Assembly: GCA_013396915.1 (NCBI GenBank)
Contig: VWZL01001967.1
Location: 87,599-151,598 of the forward strand
Direction of reading: 5' to 3'
DNA: 64,000 nt
DNA from: Stercorarius parasiticus
Lineage: Eukaryota; Chordata; Aves; Charadriiformes; Stercorariidae
Made by a program: the position numbers and the translations under genes. Positions 11,401 to 22,849 of the stretch are shown piece by piece (position 1 is the first letter of the stretch; each line of letters starts with the position of its first letter). The notes under the pieces are model-generated. The model was not told where the DNA came from. It saw only the letters and a program-made list of their open reading frames with translations, and ran no database searches.

Positions 11401-14400
11401 AGGAAGCCTTCTTATGTCCCCCTTCATGGCTGCATAGGTAACTGGACTGGAAAACAGACACATCCCTTCTGAGGGAGACCAGGTTATCAAATATAAGCTT
11501 AAAACAAAGAAGGAAAAACCTCTCTGATCTACTTTAATAACAGGCATGTTTCCCTCAACTCTGACAGACTTGACTTGCTTCACATGCACCATGAAGACTG
11601 TTACACTTTATAACAAACTTTACTGGCAATCTCCTTAGGGGAAATCAAGAAGGAAATGACCGTGTAGGCTGGAGTGAGCTGAAGAAGCCTTCCAGGTGCT
11701 GTCTGAGACCTGGAGGATTACTCTGGGAAAGCTTCAAATGTCAGCACCCATGACAAACCTGTTGTCCACGCAAATGACTTTGGCCACTTACAGTATCAAG
11801 TCAGTATCTGCCACAAACAGTAGCATGTCATCAGGATCCAAAAGGTAGTGTTGTAATGTTGTCCCAGAAGCTTTGTAGTAACAAAGACCCTATTCAATAA
11901 AAACAACGTTCCCCTCAGCCCCAAAAGCGTCCTATCCAGTTCAGGGCGGAACTGAACTGGCAGAAGAACAGAAGAAAGTTCGTGTTACAGCCAGACATGT
12001 CTTATCTGTGCTGCAGCCAGAAACTGCGTGTGCTTTCAGGGCTCTCCATCTGGTATATTTTCAGGCTCTGCTAACAGACCCCAAACTGCAGTCCACAGCA
12101 GACCACAGCAGTCACCTCTCTATTGCTAAAAAGAACCGTCCAGAAACCATGCTCCGACCTTGAGTTCTGCTGGCATGACCTGCCTTGTGTTGCCATGTCA
12201 AATGCTCTCTTCCGTCCGCCACTAAAAGGAAGGGCTGCTAACACCAGGTTGTCTAAGGGGAAAGCCCCTGGTAAACAGTATCGTTCAGAGGCATTGTCCA
12301 GGACAGTGGGTTAAAAATGTCCCATGGAGCTTTCTAACAAAAAGCATAAATGATTGCATGTCACTGTGCAAGCCCGTGCTCTGATCCTGTTTTAGTCACT
12401 AGGGTAGGTACAGATAATTGGTTTTGTCAACTAATAAGAGCTTAATAAACTTGGATCAAGATTGATAAACCTGATTTATGTATGAGTTTGACTGACAATT
12501 TGCTTCTCTCACTCCCAGCAGGCTGGTGAGGCACTCTTGACTGTTCAGCAGGTGTCACCCACAGCTCCACTCAAAGATGCAGGAGTAATTCTTGCTCGGG
12601 TAAATCTTTCTAACCTTACTCCACTACCCAACCTCTATTGCAGACTACCCCTTATGATAAAGTTCTTGTTCTTGGCTTTGACCTTTGACCAGCCATTGAC
12701 CATGCCTTTCCATTGCCATTTGGACTTGGTTACACTTTAGCTTCTCTGTTATGAGACATTCACTTATTACAGTTCCTTACCCCTGATTTCAGCGTGTCAT
12801 CAGTCCAACCGAGATACTTAGTCCAATTGAGACACTCTGCAACATTTCACAAGTCTCTTTTCCATAAGAAAATACGTACATTGAAATCATTCATGCTTCA
12901 TAAAAGGGGCAGAAAAAAGCACGCAAGGCAGTAATTTGAGCAAAAAAGGAGTCAACAATTTACGCTCCAAAGCTTATAACTGATGCTAAGTGATAATATA
13001 CTCCAAATTATAACCTTTCATGCAAAGAGACAGAATGACTGTTACCTCTTGACAGACAGTACTTCTGCAGAGGCAGCAATGTTTAATCCCACTATCAGAA
13101 TAAAGCTACAAATCTTTCATAAAAGCCATGAGTCTGTACAGGATTATAAAAATGAATTGTCTCAGTGACTACAGTGGGACTGCTTCGGTCCATAAGTTCC
13201 AGGATTTGGAAGGAAAGGCAGGGAAGAAATGAGTTAATATTTAGTACTTCACTTTGTGGTCTTCTCCTTATGGAAAATGAATTACTAGCAGGTATACACA
13301 CTCAAATTTGTCTGATATTTTTGTACTCACAGAAACTCAGAATCAAAGTGCAGAGTTCAACAGCAACTGTTACACTTAAGAAAAGAATAAATCATTATTG
13401 AGTAAATGTAACTGTTAGCAGGAAAATTAGAATAAGAAAGAATCCATGAGTATATGACCCACACTGACATGTCCAGACCTTAACTACCAAGACATTCTGA
13501 AACCAACTTTGAATCTTCTCCTCCTCTTCTTCTTTGATATCTGAAGTTCTCATCAGACAATTTAGCAAGACAATTTGGGCTCCTTCTCCAGCTGGATTAA
13601 TGTTGCATCTAGCACTTTTGGGAAAGACAAAGCTCCACACCTGCTCCTGAGGCTGGCTGCAAGCTTTGCTACCTTGAGCCACTTGTGCAAGTGGAGTGAC
13701 CACGAATTTAAGATACTGTGAACAAACTACCTTTGTATCTCCTGTGATGAGAGGATACTCAACAGATAATTTAAAACAGTTTCACTCTCAATCTGTGCAA
13801 TTCTAGATGTGTAAAAGAGATCAATCATACCGAGTCTGAATAGCTGGTGCTCATTTTGACCAGAACAATTCCCTGAATCTTGCTTTCTCCACAATCTTAC
13901 TACAATGTTTTCCACACAAGTACAACTCAGACCAGGGATTTAAAATTAAAGTAAGAAAAGCGAATAGATGTGTTTGTGAGAACATACATTTATGTCTTTA
14001 TATGAACCATCTGTCTGATAGAAAAAGTACAGGATAGCATTTAATAGACGGCATCTTCCTGTTGAATCAGCAGGGGACAGACGCCTCCAAGGACTGTTGC
14101 GCATGTTACACTGGTGGATGAGATTTGTTGATATAGGTAAATTACCTTCATTCAGGACTCAAAATAATGTTCTGATACTAAAGAATTTTGGTCCTTTCTG
14201 CTAAAAATCTACTTACTAAATTTTAGATGAGATAATCGTATATGCATGTCTATTCAATTAGATTATATTAGTTCTTTGTCTAGGGCAATTTTTTTTCACT
14301 TCCTACATAAGTTTTAGTGCATAGTTGCAGAACATGTCTAAATTTCTGTTGCAACTCAGACTCAACTACATTTCAAGTGGAAAAAAAGGTAGTTGCTGCG

Positions 14401-15245
14401 TATCTGATAATTGCAATGTTCAGAGAAAAGAAGAGGAAAGGAATGAGAAAAGCGATACGTTACCCACAGTCATTTTTTTTAAAATCGTAACTTGCAAAAT
14501 GAAACAAAATAACCCACTGAAAAGATAAACATTTTTGTCAACTATCAAATGCTCCAGCAATTTTCCACAATATAATCTAACGCAGAAGGTGTATTTTTTC
14601 CTCTTATTTGTGCAAGACAAAAGAAACCATTTCAATCACCAAAGATTGTTCTGTACAAAAATCACATCTGATAAACCCAGACAGCAAACACTTCTCTACC
14701 TTACTATCTTACAGTTAGAATTTTACCCAATGCTTTTGTTTTCTTTTGTTCAAAGCATATCTTATACTTTTTCACTGCACTATTATACATTTCTTCACTT
14801 GAACACCTGTTGAACTGAACTTGTCTTGCCAGAATACTTTTAATTATGCAATCCCTACTCTGTCAATGGCAAGCACTTGGGTAGAATTTCTTATATACCT
14901 TTCAACATCCCCAGCAGACAATTAAGAACTCAGTGTACAGAAATATTTGCCAACTGAAATATTAGTGAGACAAGTTTAATCAAGTGATCTTGACTAACTT
15001 TTAGCAAAGAATCACAATTTTTTCCTCATCAGCTTACCGCTTCAAAATACCACTTTAAATGCTATTTCTTAGAAATTTTTATTGACTCGGGCATTCACAC
15101 AATCTGCAATACATGCCTGACTTGCATAATACTTCAGGCAACAGTTCCATTAATACTTGAACACTTTCTTTTCATGGATAGGATAATGAATGCCAAATTT
15201 GCCTCCAGCTTTTAAGAAAATTTGGTTTTGCAGGGAAAATCCTGA

Positions 15246-15286
15246 CCCATTGAAGCCAACAGAAGTTCACTGTTGACTTCAATGGG
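15246..15286. repeat. Palindromic dispersed element, copy 1
   Basis: Arms of 17 bp, CCCATTGAAGCCAACAG and CTGTTGACTTCAATGGG, pair with one mismatch around a 7-bp spacer. The sequence resembles a dispersed palindromic repeat common in sauropsid genomes, in which ATTGAAGTCAATGG faces its complement. No protein is encoded. Confidence 0.65.
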
Positions 15287-16059
15287 ATTAACATTTCCCT
15301 GTATTTGTATACATGCGTTCTCTCTTTTTAGTGATGAGTTTTCCAATTATATGTGTGCTGTACACAAGGATAACACACAGAATAAGTCTAATTAAGAGAA
15401 ATGTCTTTGACTTTGTGTTTGCTGACTGATACTATAAATGTAGATATTTAGACAAGCGTTGTGTGGAACCCCCTCCAATTCTGTAATGATAAAATGGCGA
15501 AATATTTGTGCAGTGCAAGGTGCCACCTGGCATTTACTTTTAAACTTATCAACGTATGCAGGTTTCATCAGAGGAAGGAAAGAACACCGTCTGTGCAACA
15601 ATTTTTGTGAAGGATCTGAATGGCAGTAATAAATTTCTTCAAATAACCACCACTTCCAGAATGATGACACCTTTTTTGGGGAAGGGGTGCAGGGCTATTA
15701 AACTCTTACACAAACGGGGAAACCCATCACTTTCTTTTAGAGGCTGCTGGATTGGCAGCCCTATTGCGTAGGCATACTGCTGCGGATTGTAGCTGTTGTA
15801 TGAAACTCCACAAAATGCTTTTGATCCATTTTATCTTGCAACTTAGCAAAGAAATGTTGCAATAAGAAACACCAACAAAGATCTGAAAAACTTAAGCTCT
15901 GGATTACCATATTGTGTTCTCCTGCCATTCAATGTGTCAGACAAAGGCAGTGGTGTTCAAAGTAGAAAAAGAAAAAGAAAAAAGAAACTGGTCACAGAAA
16001 GTGCAGAGCACAGAGTAAATAATATTCCTCTACATCCCTACTCTTTCATAGATTTGTTG

Positions 16060-16225
16060 TTAAAAGAGTTGCAGCAATTAGGCTTTTGTTAATTACCAGC
16101 TGTTGAAACAGATGTGTTGACTGTCCTTATTAGCCAACAGCTGGGACAGGAGAACAATTGATGCTCTCTAAAACCAACAGCCAGCTGCTTTGCAGTAATT
16201 ATCTCCTATCGATAATACAGGTGAT
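16060..16225. promoter_or_regulatory. Candidate enhancer: E-box and homeodomain cluster
   Basis: Within 165 bp there are three CAGCTG E-boxes (16,097-16,102, 16,138-16,143, 16,182-16,187), one CAATTG (16,155-16,160), two TAATTA homeodomain cores (16,090-16,095, 16,196-16,201) and GATA-type sites near 16,210-16,226. This is denser and less AT-monotonous than the surrounding intron. MIPOL1 introns hold FOXA1 enhancers in mammals, which makes such a block plausible; conservation was not tested. Confidence 0.35.
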
Positions 16226-16416
16226 AAAGGCAGCAAAAAGGTTATGAGCTTCAATAACCAAGGTACTGTTATTGAATATCACTGGAATTTATGGTTAATT
16301 TTAGAAAATGAGTAGAACAGCAAGTTGCTATGTCTGCTTCCTATCTGCATTGTGTCAAGGTCAAGCAATATGCAAATAATAGGGGAAATACAACCAGAAA
16401 AAAAACTCCAAAACAT

Positions 16417-16543
16417 TGTTTGGGTTTTGTTTTTTTTCTTTTTTTTTTTTTTGTTTTTTTTTTTTGGTTTTGTTTTTTTTTTTTTTTTTTTTTTTGTTTG
16501 TTTGTTTTGGTTTTGTTTTTTTTTTTTTTCTGTTTGTTTTTTA
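16417..16543. repeat. T-rich simple-sequence tract
   Basis: About 125 bp of T runs broken by G or GG (for example TTTGTTTGTTTTGGTTTTG), with a single C near 16,438 and near 16,530. Read on the opposite strand it gives lysine-rich open frames that are artefacts of the repeat. It could be the degenerate poly(A) of a retrocopy, but no element is seen next to it. Confidence 0.9.
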
Positions 16544-19500
16544 ACCCTCTTACTATATTTCAAATGTCGTACTGATCTTTAAGAAATGCTTTCTCTTTCA
16601 GGTGACCATGACTAGATGTCATTCAATATTAACTCAGTTTCCCCACATGCCTTTCCTTGCATTCAATTTTAACACAAATGACTTTTTGGAATGTGCAGAT
16701 GGTTACTCCTACCTGTTGGGAAATTTTATTTTACAATGCGCAGTAAGATATGATAAACAAATGATTAAAGAAAGGGGCCATCCCTCTAGAGATTTAGGTC
16801 CTAGTTTCAGGCATGCCATCAATTCTTAAGGAAATTCACTTTACTTCTTGGAATTCAGTTTCCTGGGCACTAAAATGGGAGAACTATGTTTATCTTCATC
16901 AATCACTTTGTGATTGATGACTTTAACATACTATTCAAATGCAAAGTAATGCTTCCATAATACATTACTGTAACAGGAAAAAAATGCATGCTTTTCTACT
17001 ATTGATATACGTCAAAGGTTATAAAATGAATAGTTCTTTTAGAAGCACGGGGCCAGACTTCCATGAATGAGAACCACAAGTGTAACTGCTAATATTTAAA
17101 TGGAATATATCAACATAGGTAGTTGGATGGTTTGTATTTACTTTTGCTCCTGCTTTGATTTATATTTTCTCATCTCCATACCCTATTAAAGTGCATTAAA
17201 AGAAAAGCAAAGCAGAGATTTTACACCATTTCTATTAGCTGCTCAGTTCATCTCAAGCCAACAAAAGACATGTCTCCAAGAATCTACAACCATGTCTATT
17301 CACTAATTAGTCTGCACTTAAAGACACTGCCTTACTGAAAACAAGGATTAAGGCTGGTTGAATACTTTCCCTTTCATAGACCTCCCTTATGTCTCTGTTG
17401 GGTCATCATAAGCAGCTTGTTCTCTGAGCTTTAAGTAGGGGAGCTTGACAATCAGTTCTGGGCGCTGGGGCAATTAACAGGAGCTATCAACATTTTAAGG
17501 GACATGTAAAGAAATCAACTAGCCAAAAAGTTCCAGCAACAGGGATGGGTAAAAATGTATCATACTCGCATGGCAGCTAGGTTTTAAGAAAGATACACTA
17601 CAGGATACATTATTTTTTATTTCAAAATAAAGCAAAACAATGTACTTCTCAGTTCCCACTTCAGATTCGAAAGAAAAAACCTCATGTCATTATAGCAAGA
17701 AAATTGACGTGGATCCTTGTACACACATCCTTACACCTATTAACAGGAATCCACAGCACACTATAAAAGAAACAGAGAACTTGAGCCTAATTGTCAGTTT
17801 TCTACTTTGGGAAGAAAGCAAAAAAAGATGGGAAAAGGGACGGAGAAAGAATGGTTTTAAGCAATGGCTTTTCATTGCCTTTCATTCTTTCCTTATTTCT
17901 CCAGCTGCTTCTCCCTGTCCTTGCAGTGTTTTCAGGCCGTTAACACTGGGTGTTCCCCTGGAAGGCAAAACTTGGCGGTTTGCCTTTTGTTTGTCATCCA
18001 CGAATGAGTTGGGGGGGGGAGTAGCTCGGGAGAGGGGGGAAAGTGGTTTAGTTTTGGTCTCACTCTGCTTTGGTCTACCAACAGAAAGTTAACATTTAGA
18101 CTGTGCCAATGAGGAGCTAATTTGAGCCTTTGACAGTACAGAGCTCCTTTGCCTTAGGAAAAGATCTGAAGAAAAGTTTGTATCCAATATGGAACTAAAT
18201 TCAGGATGGAAATCAGGAAATTCTTCCGAGATGGTGTTCTGCATAGGTTTCCATGGCAGAAACTACCACAATACAAGCAGGAACTTGAAGTCTTGAAGAA
18301 GAAAATGGCAGTGAACATTACTTCACCTCAGCCAAGGCATACTCTAGGAAACTTTCAAACTGTGTGTATGCAGCAAGGGCCTCCGCTGCCTAAATCCTGC
18401 AGTTGGGGTGACCTGTTCAGGGCTGTGAAGTGGTCACAAGTGGCACCGTATGCCTGCAGAATTAGCCACCATCCCCTACTCTAAGAGCAGAAAAGCAGCC
18501 TAGGGTGTGTACCGCGTGGCCACTGGCATGCTGTCAGAGTGCTGAAAGCACCTGGACTTTGGTCTCCTGTCTTGCAACAGTCACAGTCTGGTTGCACACA
18601 GCTTCACTGGGCTCGCCGTCTAGTTACAGCAACACTACCCAGCCAAAAAACAGACTTAAAAAGATCTGAATTAACACATGAATCAGACACATTCTGTATG
18701 CCGAGCCCCTTGTCAACCTCTACTGCAGCAGGGCACAGCAAATCTGTCCCAGTGAATTTAATCCAATATATTTCAATGTCTTGGTATCTACCTTCCTAAC
18801 AAAACCTACCATACATAACCTGGAATCAACATACAGTGTGTTTCCCTTTGTATTTCTTTTTTTCAAATAAAACATACAGACACAGCACAAGCCAGTACCC
18901 TGAGAATGTAAAGTTGAAGACTGCTGCCTGAAACAAAACTTTTCTGCTATCTCATAAAATCTTTGTAAATGTGACAATCAAGCGCTCAAGAAAATTCACC
19001 TGGCAACAGCTGCATTGAAACAAAGTTACTACAGCAACAAGTAACGTCATGGTGTTAATAATTGACAAGGAAAGAATGAAAAGGTGAGCAAGGGATAAAG
19101 AGGACAAAGGAAAGACTTCGGTATAAACTTCTACTGGTAAGTAATCGATCAAAATTAAGATTGAAAGAGTCAGTATGAACGTTATATTGAGAGCTGAAGT
19201 GAGTTTGATATCTTGGACTGCTGAACGGGGCTTGTAAAACTCCATTTTCTGCAGCCTGATTTGCAAAATTTGACAAACAAATCCCCCGCTGATTTGAATC
19301 TACTTTCATTCAATTCCCCCAAGAAACTAAAGCAAATGCAGGAATAGTGGCTTCTCGTGTCTGCTGTATGCGGGAAGAGCGCTGTGCGATTCCTGGTTCT
19401 GCAGGTTAAGGCAGGAATTAGCAATGCAGTGGTAATGAATGAGTTTCTCGATTTACATAATCTAACAAAAGACCACTCCCCTTGGAGGGAGGAACTACAT

Positions 19501-20267
19501 CCTAGAGACACTGTTTAGAAGAAGCTGTTTCGGATGACTAAATTATCAACAGCCTCAGGTGAAATGGACTGCTATCTTAATATCCACCACTACTACTGCT
19601 AGAGGTCACAGCAGCAGGAAAAACTTTTGAAAAGACAAGTTAAATATTAAGAAACCAAGATTTGTTTCCTCAAATCATGATTTTTTTCTGTATTCCATTT
19701 TTATACTAAAAACTATAAATTAACACGGTTTCATTTATACCAACATAGCTTTGCCCTTTGCCAGGAATCCTGCCAGCTGGTAAAATTTAACTGTTTTCTA
19801 CAAAAGACATTCCCTAAATTTAATTCAAGTATCAGAGTTAATAAAATGAATAACTCATACACTAAAATCAAATACTCCAAAAGAGTGTACTCACAAAATT
19901 AAGGAATTTGCAAACTCAGCCCCCCCAAAATATTGTTTTTCAGTGACATTGGTAGCCGATCATGGTTTGTGATTTGCGAAGATACACTGAAGCCCCATCA
20001 TTTCTCAAAGATGGAAATCCAGCCATGCGGCACCTCTCGAGGGGAAAGAAAGCACTAACTTGTACCAGCTCGTAGGGATATATTAACAGCAGCTGAATGT
20101 AGATGCCATCAATAGGCCATGTTTTTTCAAAATATCAAAATCTTCTAGCAAAGAGTTAGTGATAACTTATGAAATGTAAATGATTATAGATGAACTGTAA
20201 CTGCCAAAATTATGTCATAGGATTATTTAAAGTTCACTGGACATAATTACGCAGGCCCAACACTGCT

Positions 20268-20309
20268 CCTACTGAAGTCAATAGAAGTTGTCACAGTAAG
20301 TTCAGTAGG
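20268..20309. repeat. Palindromic dispersed element, copy 2
   Basis: CCTACTGAA at 20,268-20,276 pairs exactly with TTCAGTAGG at 20,301-20,309. Its left arm, CTACTGAAGTCAATAGAAGT, lines up with CCATTGAAGCCAACAGAAGT of the copy at 15,246. The flank GGCCCAACACTGCTCCTACT fits the extended form of the same repeat. A single-arm relic, AACTGAAGTCAATGGGAG, is near 22,631. Confidence 0.6.
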
Positions 20310-22849
20310 GATGAGGGGTTTCTTTCTGGTCTAGTCATTAACAAGTTGTCACTATTGGCAAGAATTAATGAACTTCTTATTTCCTACAAAGATTAATTGA
20401 TTTTTCAGGCTTCAAGAAAATGATACTTCCACAGTCAAAGAAGCATTATTTAATACTCAGACTGTCTGCTGAGGCTTCACGGCGTGACACAAATCTAAAA
20501 TACAACTTATTATAAAACTTAGATTTCTTTTTAATTTACTGCACTGTGGTATTCTGAAAAATTCTGAGAACTTTAGCCAACGTCTAGGTGATATATATAA
20601 TCTTCCATAAAAAGTCTTACTTTTTACATCAACAAGACTGCAGTTGAATTGCCAGTTTCTCTGAAAAGAAGCCCTTTTATATAAAACAAAATTTCTATCT
20701 CTCCTAGACAAACTGCTAGCTCAGAGTCCGTGATCAGTGATGGTTTTTCAAACTCTAGGAAACCTCTCCTTTGGCTAAGTTACTAGCAAACCCCTTTGCT
20801 TGTCCTACTCTCCTTACATTATATTTTGGAGAACTCTGGTCAGGAATAATTGCTTCCTAGTAGCTACAAATATTATCCTCTTTATCGTGATTTAGCAATT
20901 AGGTTGAAATATTTTTTGCTACAAACACTGAAACTAACTGCTGGTATCTACAATAAGCTTCACAGCTCAGTAAAAAACCACAGTAAGTAAATACTGATTG
21001 GCAAATTCAAAGTATATTTGATAATAAAAGTATCTCGCTATTTCATTATTACTGCACTGAATCAAATGATTATTTTTAGAAAACGTAACTTCCCAAAAGT
21101 TTGTAAAAAATACAATCATTTAAACTAACCATTCATAATCTTTCCTACATCATAATTATAATATACACATTTTGCAGTTATTATTCCACAGGAAGAAAAT
21201 AAGTAACACAACTAATGAACAAAGATGACATCAAGAATATTGGCTAGAAAAATTTCCTGTGTGAACACACATTTTAGGAATTTAATTTTATGAAGAACAT
21301 TTTGTAAGAAGGTAAATAATGCCTTTACACTTCATATTTCTACATACAAGAAAGGGAAGGACAACACTAGGGAACCTGTCTCAAGGTTAGCCTAATCTCC
21401 TAAACATGTGTCTTAAAGAAGTAGATATCTTTAGCAACTGATTAAGGAAAAAAATAAACATAGCCCTAGATTTCCAGGGAACACATCTTTACCCGGTCTC
21501 ATTATAAACAATGAAGGACAAAAGTCAGACAACCTCTCACTGTTCAATGCGTTATTAAGCTTTTGACAGAAGCCCATTAAACACGCCACGTCTTGAGTTC
21601 TTGGCTCATTTGAAGTGGAAGGAGCTGCTCTTCACCAACCAGAGTAATTTCTGTACTGCTGCTGTATGTATAACACATTTTTACTGACATGATGTGGGGG
21701 ACAGGCCTACCTCTCATCAGTGACTAACAAAGCAAATTAAGACCTGGTCCAAATTCAGTAGCTCAATTCAGAAATGCAACTTTAACACAGCTGAGGCTTG
21801 ATTTAAGATTTATTTTGAAGTACCATAAGTATACAGGAGAAACAGTATTATGTACAGCTACATGTTAACACTGTATATATATGGGTGTATAGGTCCACAC
21901 ACACCTAAACCCATCTGTGAGCGTACCTTTCTACACAGACCTAAGTGTATAATTATGCCCACAAATATTACACACAGAGAAATGATGCTATTTATCTCCC
22001 CTGCCTTCAGCCCCCTAAGGTTTAAGTGAACCAAGCAGTTACAAAGAACATTTCACCTACCTTCTGTATTTATCTTTAGGGAAGGAGAACTGCCTTGTGG
22101 TGATGCGTCCCCCTCTTTGTATTGACTATAAGTGGAGCCCTGAGAAGTGGCAGCTAAAGATGGGTGAATGAACCTCTTCCTTGACAGGACAGTAATAAGG
22201 TTATGAAGTCAAGTACAGAGATATTAGGAAATGCCAGAGGGAAGGTTACCAATACACATGCATCACGATTCTACTTTTAACTGCATGAAAATTTTTTTTC
22301 CAGACTTCTTTCTAATTATTGCATGGGGTGGACCTATACCTGGGCATGAATCATCCCTGCCCAGTGAAAGAGCCTGTTACCTATTTATTCCTGTTTCTTT
22401 TGTTGCAGCCATTGGAATGGGACAGCAGTAAGACGGCAAATACACTTCGTATTTAATGGAGCTGAATGCTGCTCAGCAGTCATGGAATCTCTCCATCCTT
22501 TGGTTAAGGCACCTTAGCACGAATTAACTGAAAGTTTTCAGAGGGATTCATAGTATGTTACCCATTTTCTGACTGTGCAAGATAAATCCCTCATGTCTAA
22601 TCTGCAGAAGCACCGTGCATTTACAGCTGCAACTGAAGTCAATGGGAGACAGAACATAAATGCTATATAATGCCTCCATGTCAGACTTCAGAGGAAATTA
22701 CTAAAGGCTTCAACTGCACTGAAAACAATTAAGAGGAAAATTAAAATGTAAGTGGCTATCCACAGTTATCACAAGTGAGAAAGTTTATTTCCAGCATTTT
22801 CTGCCTGCCATCCATGACTGAAAAGAAGCAGATTTCGATCCGTGAAACA

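Noticed and set aside
13731..13741. 11-nt micro-exon between catcacag and AAG|gtagtt on the minus strand
   Set aside because: Too short to judge without transcript data; such pairs are frequent by chance.
16279..16582. Lysine-rich and phenylalanine-rich open frames on both strands
   Set aside because: Translation of the T-rich simple repeat.
17640..18092. 150-codon plus-strand open frame
   Set aside because: Longest open frame in the window, but it has no recognisable domain, no splice or promoter context and runs against the gene; expected by chance in 64 kb.
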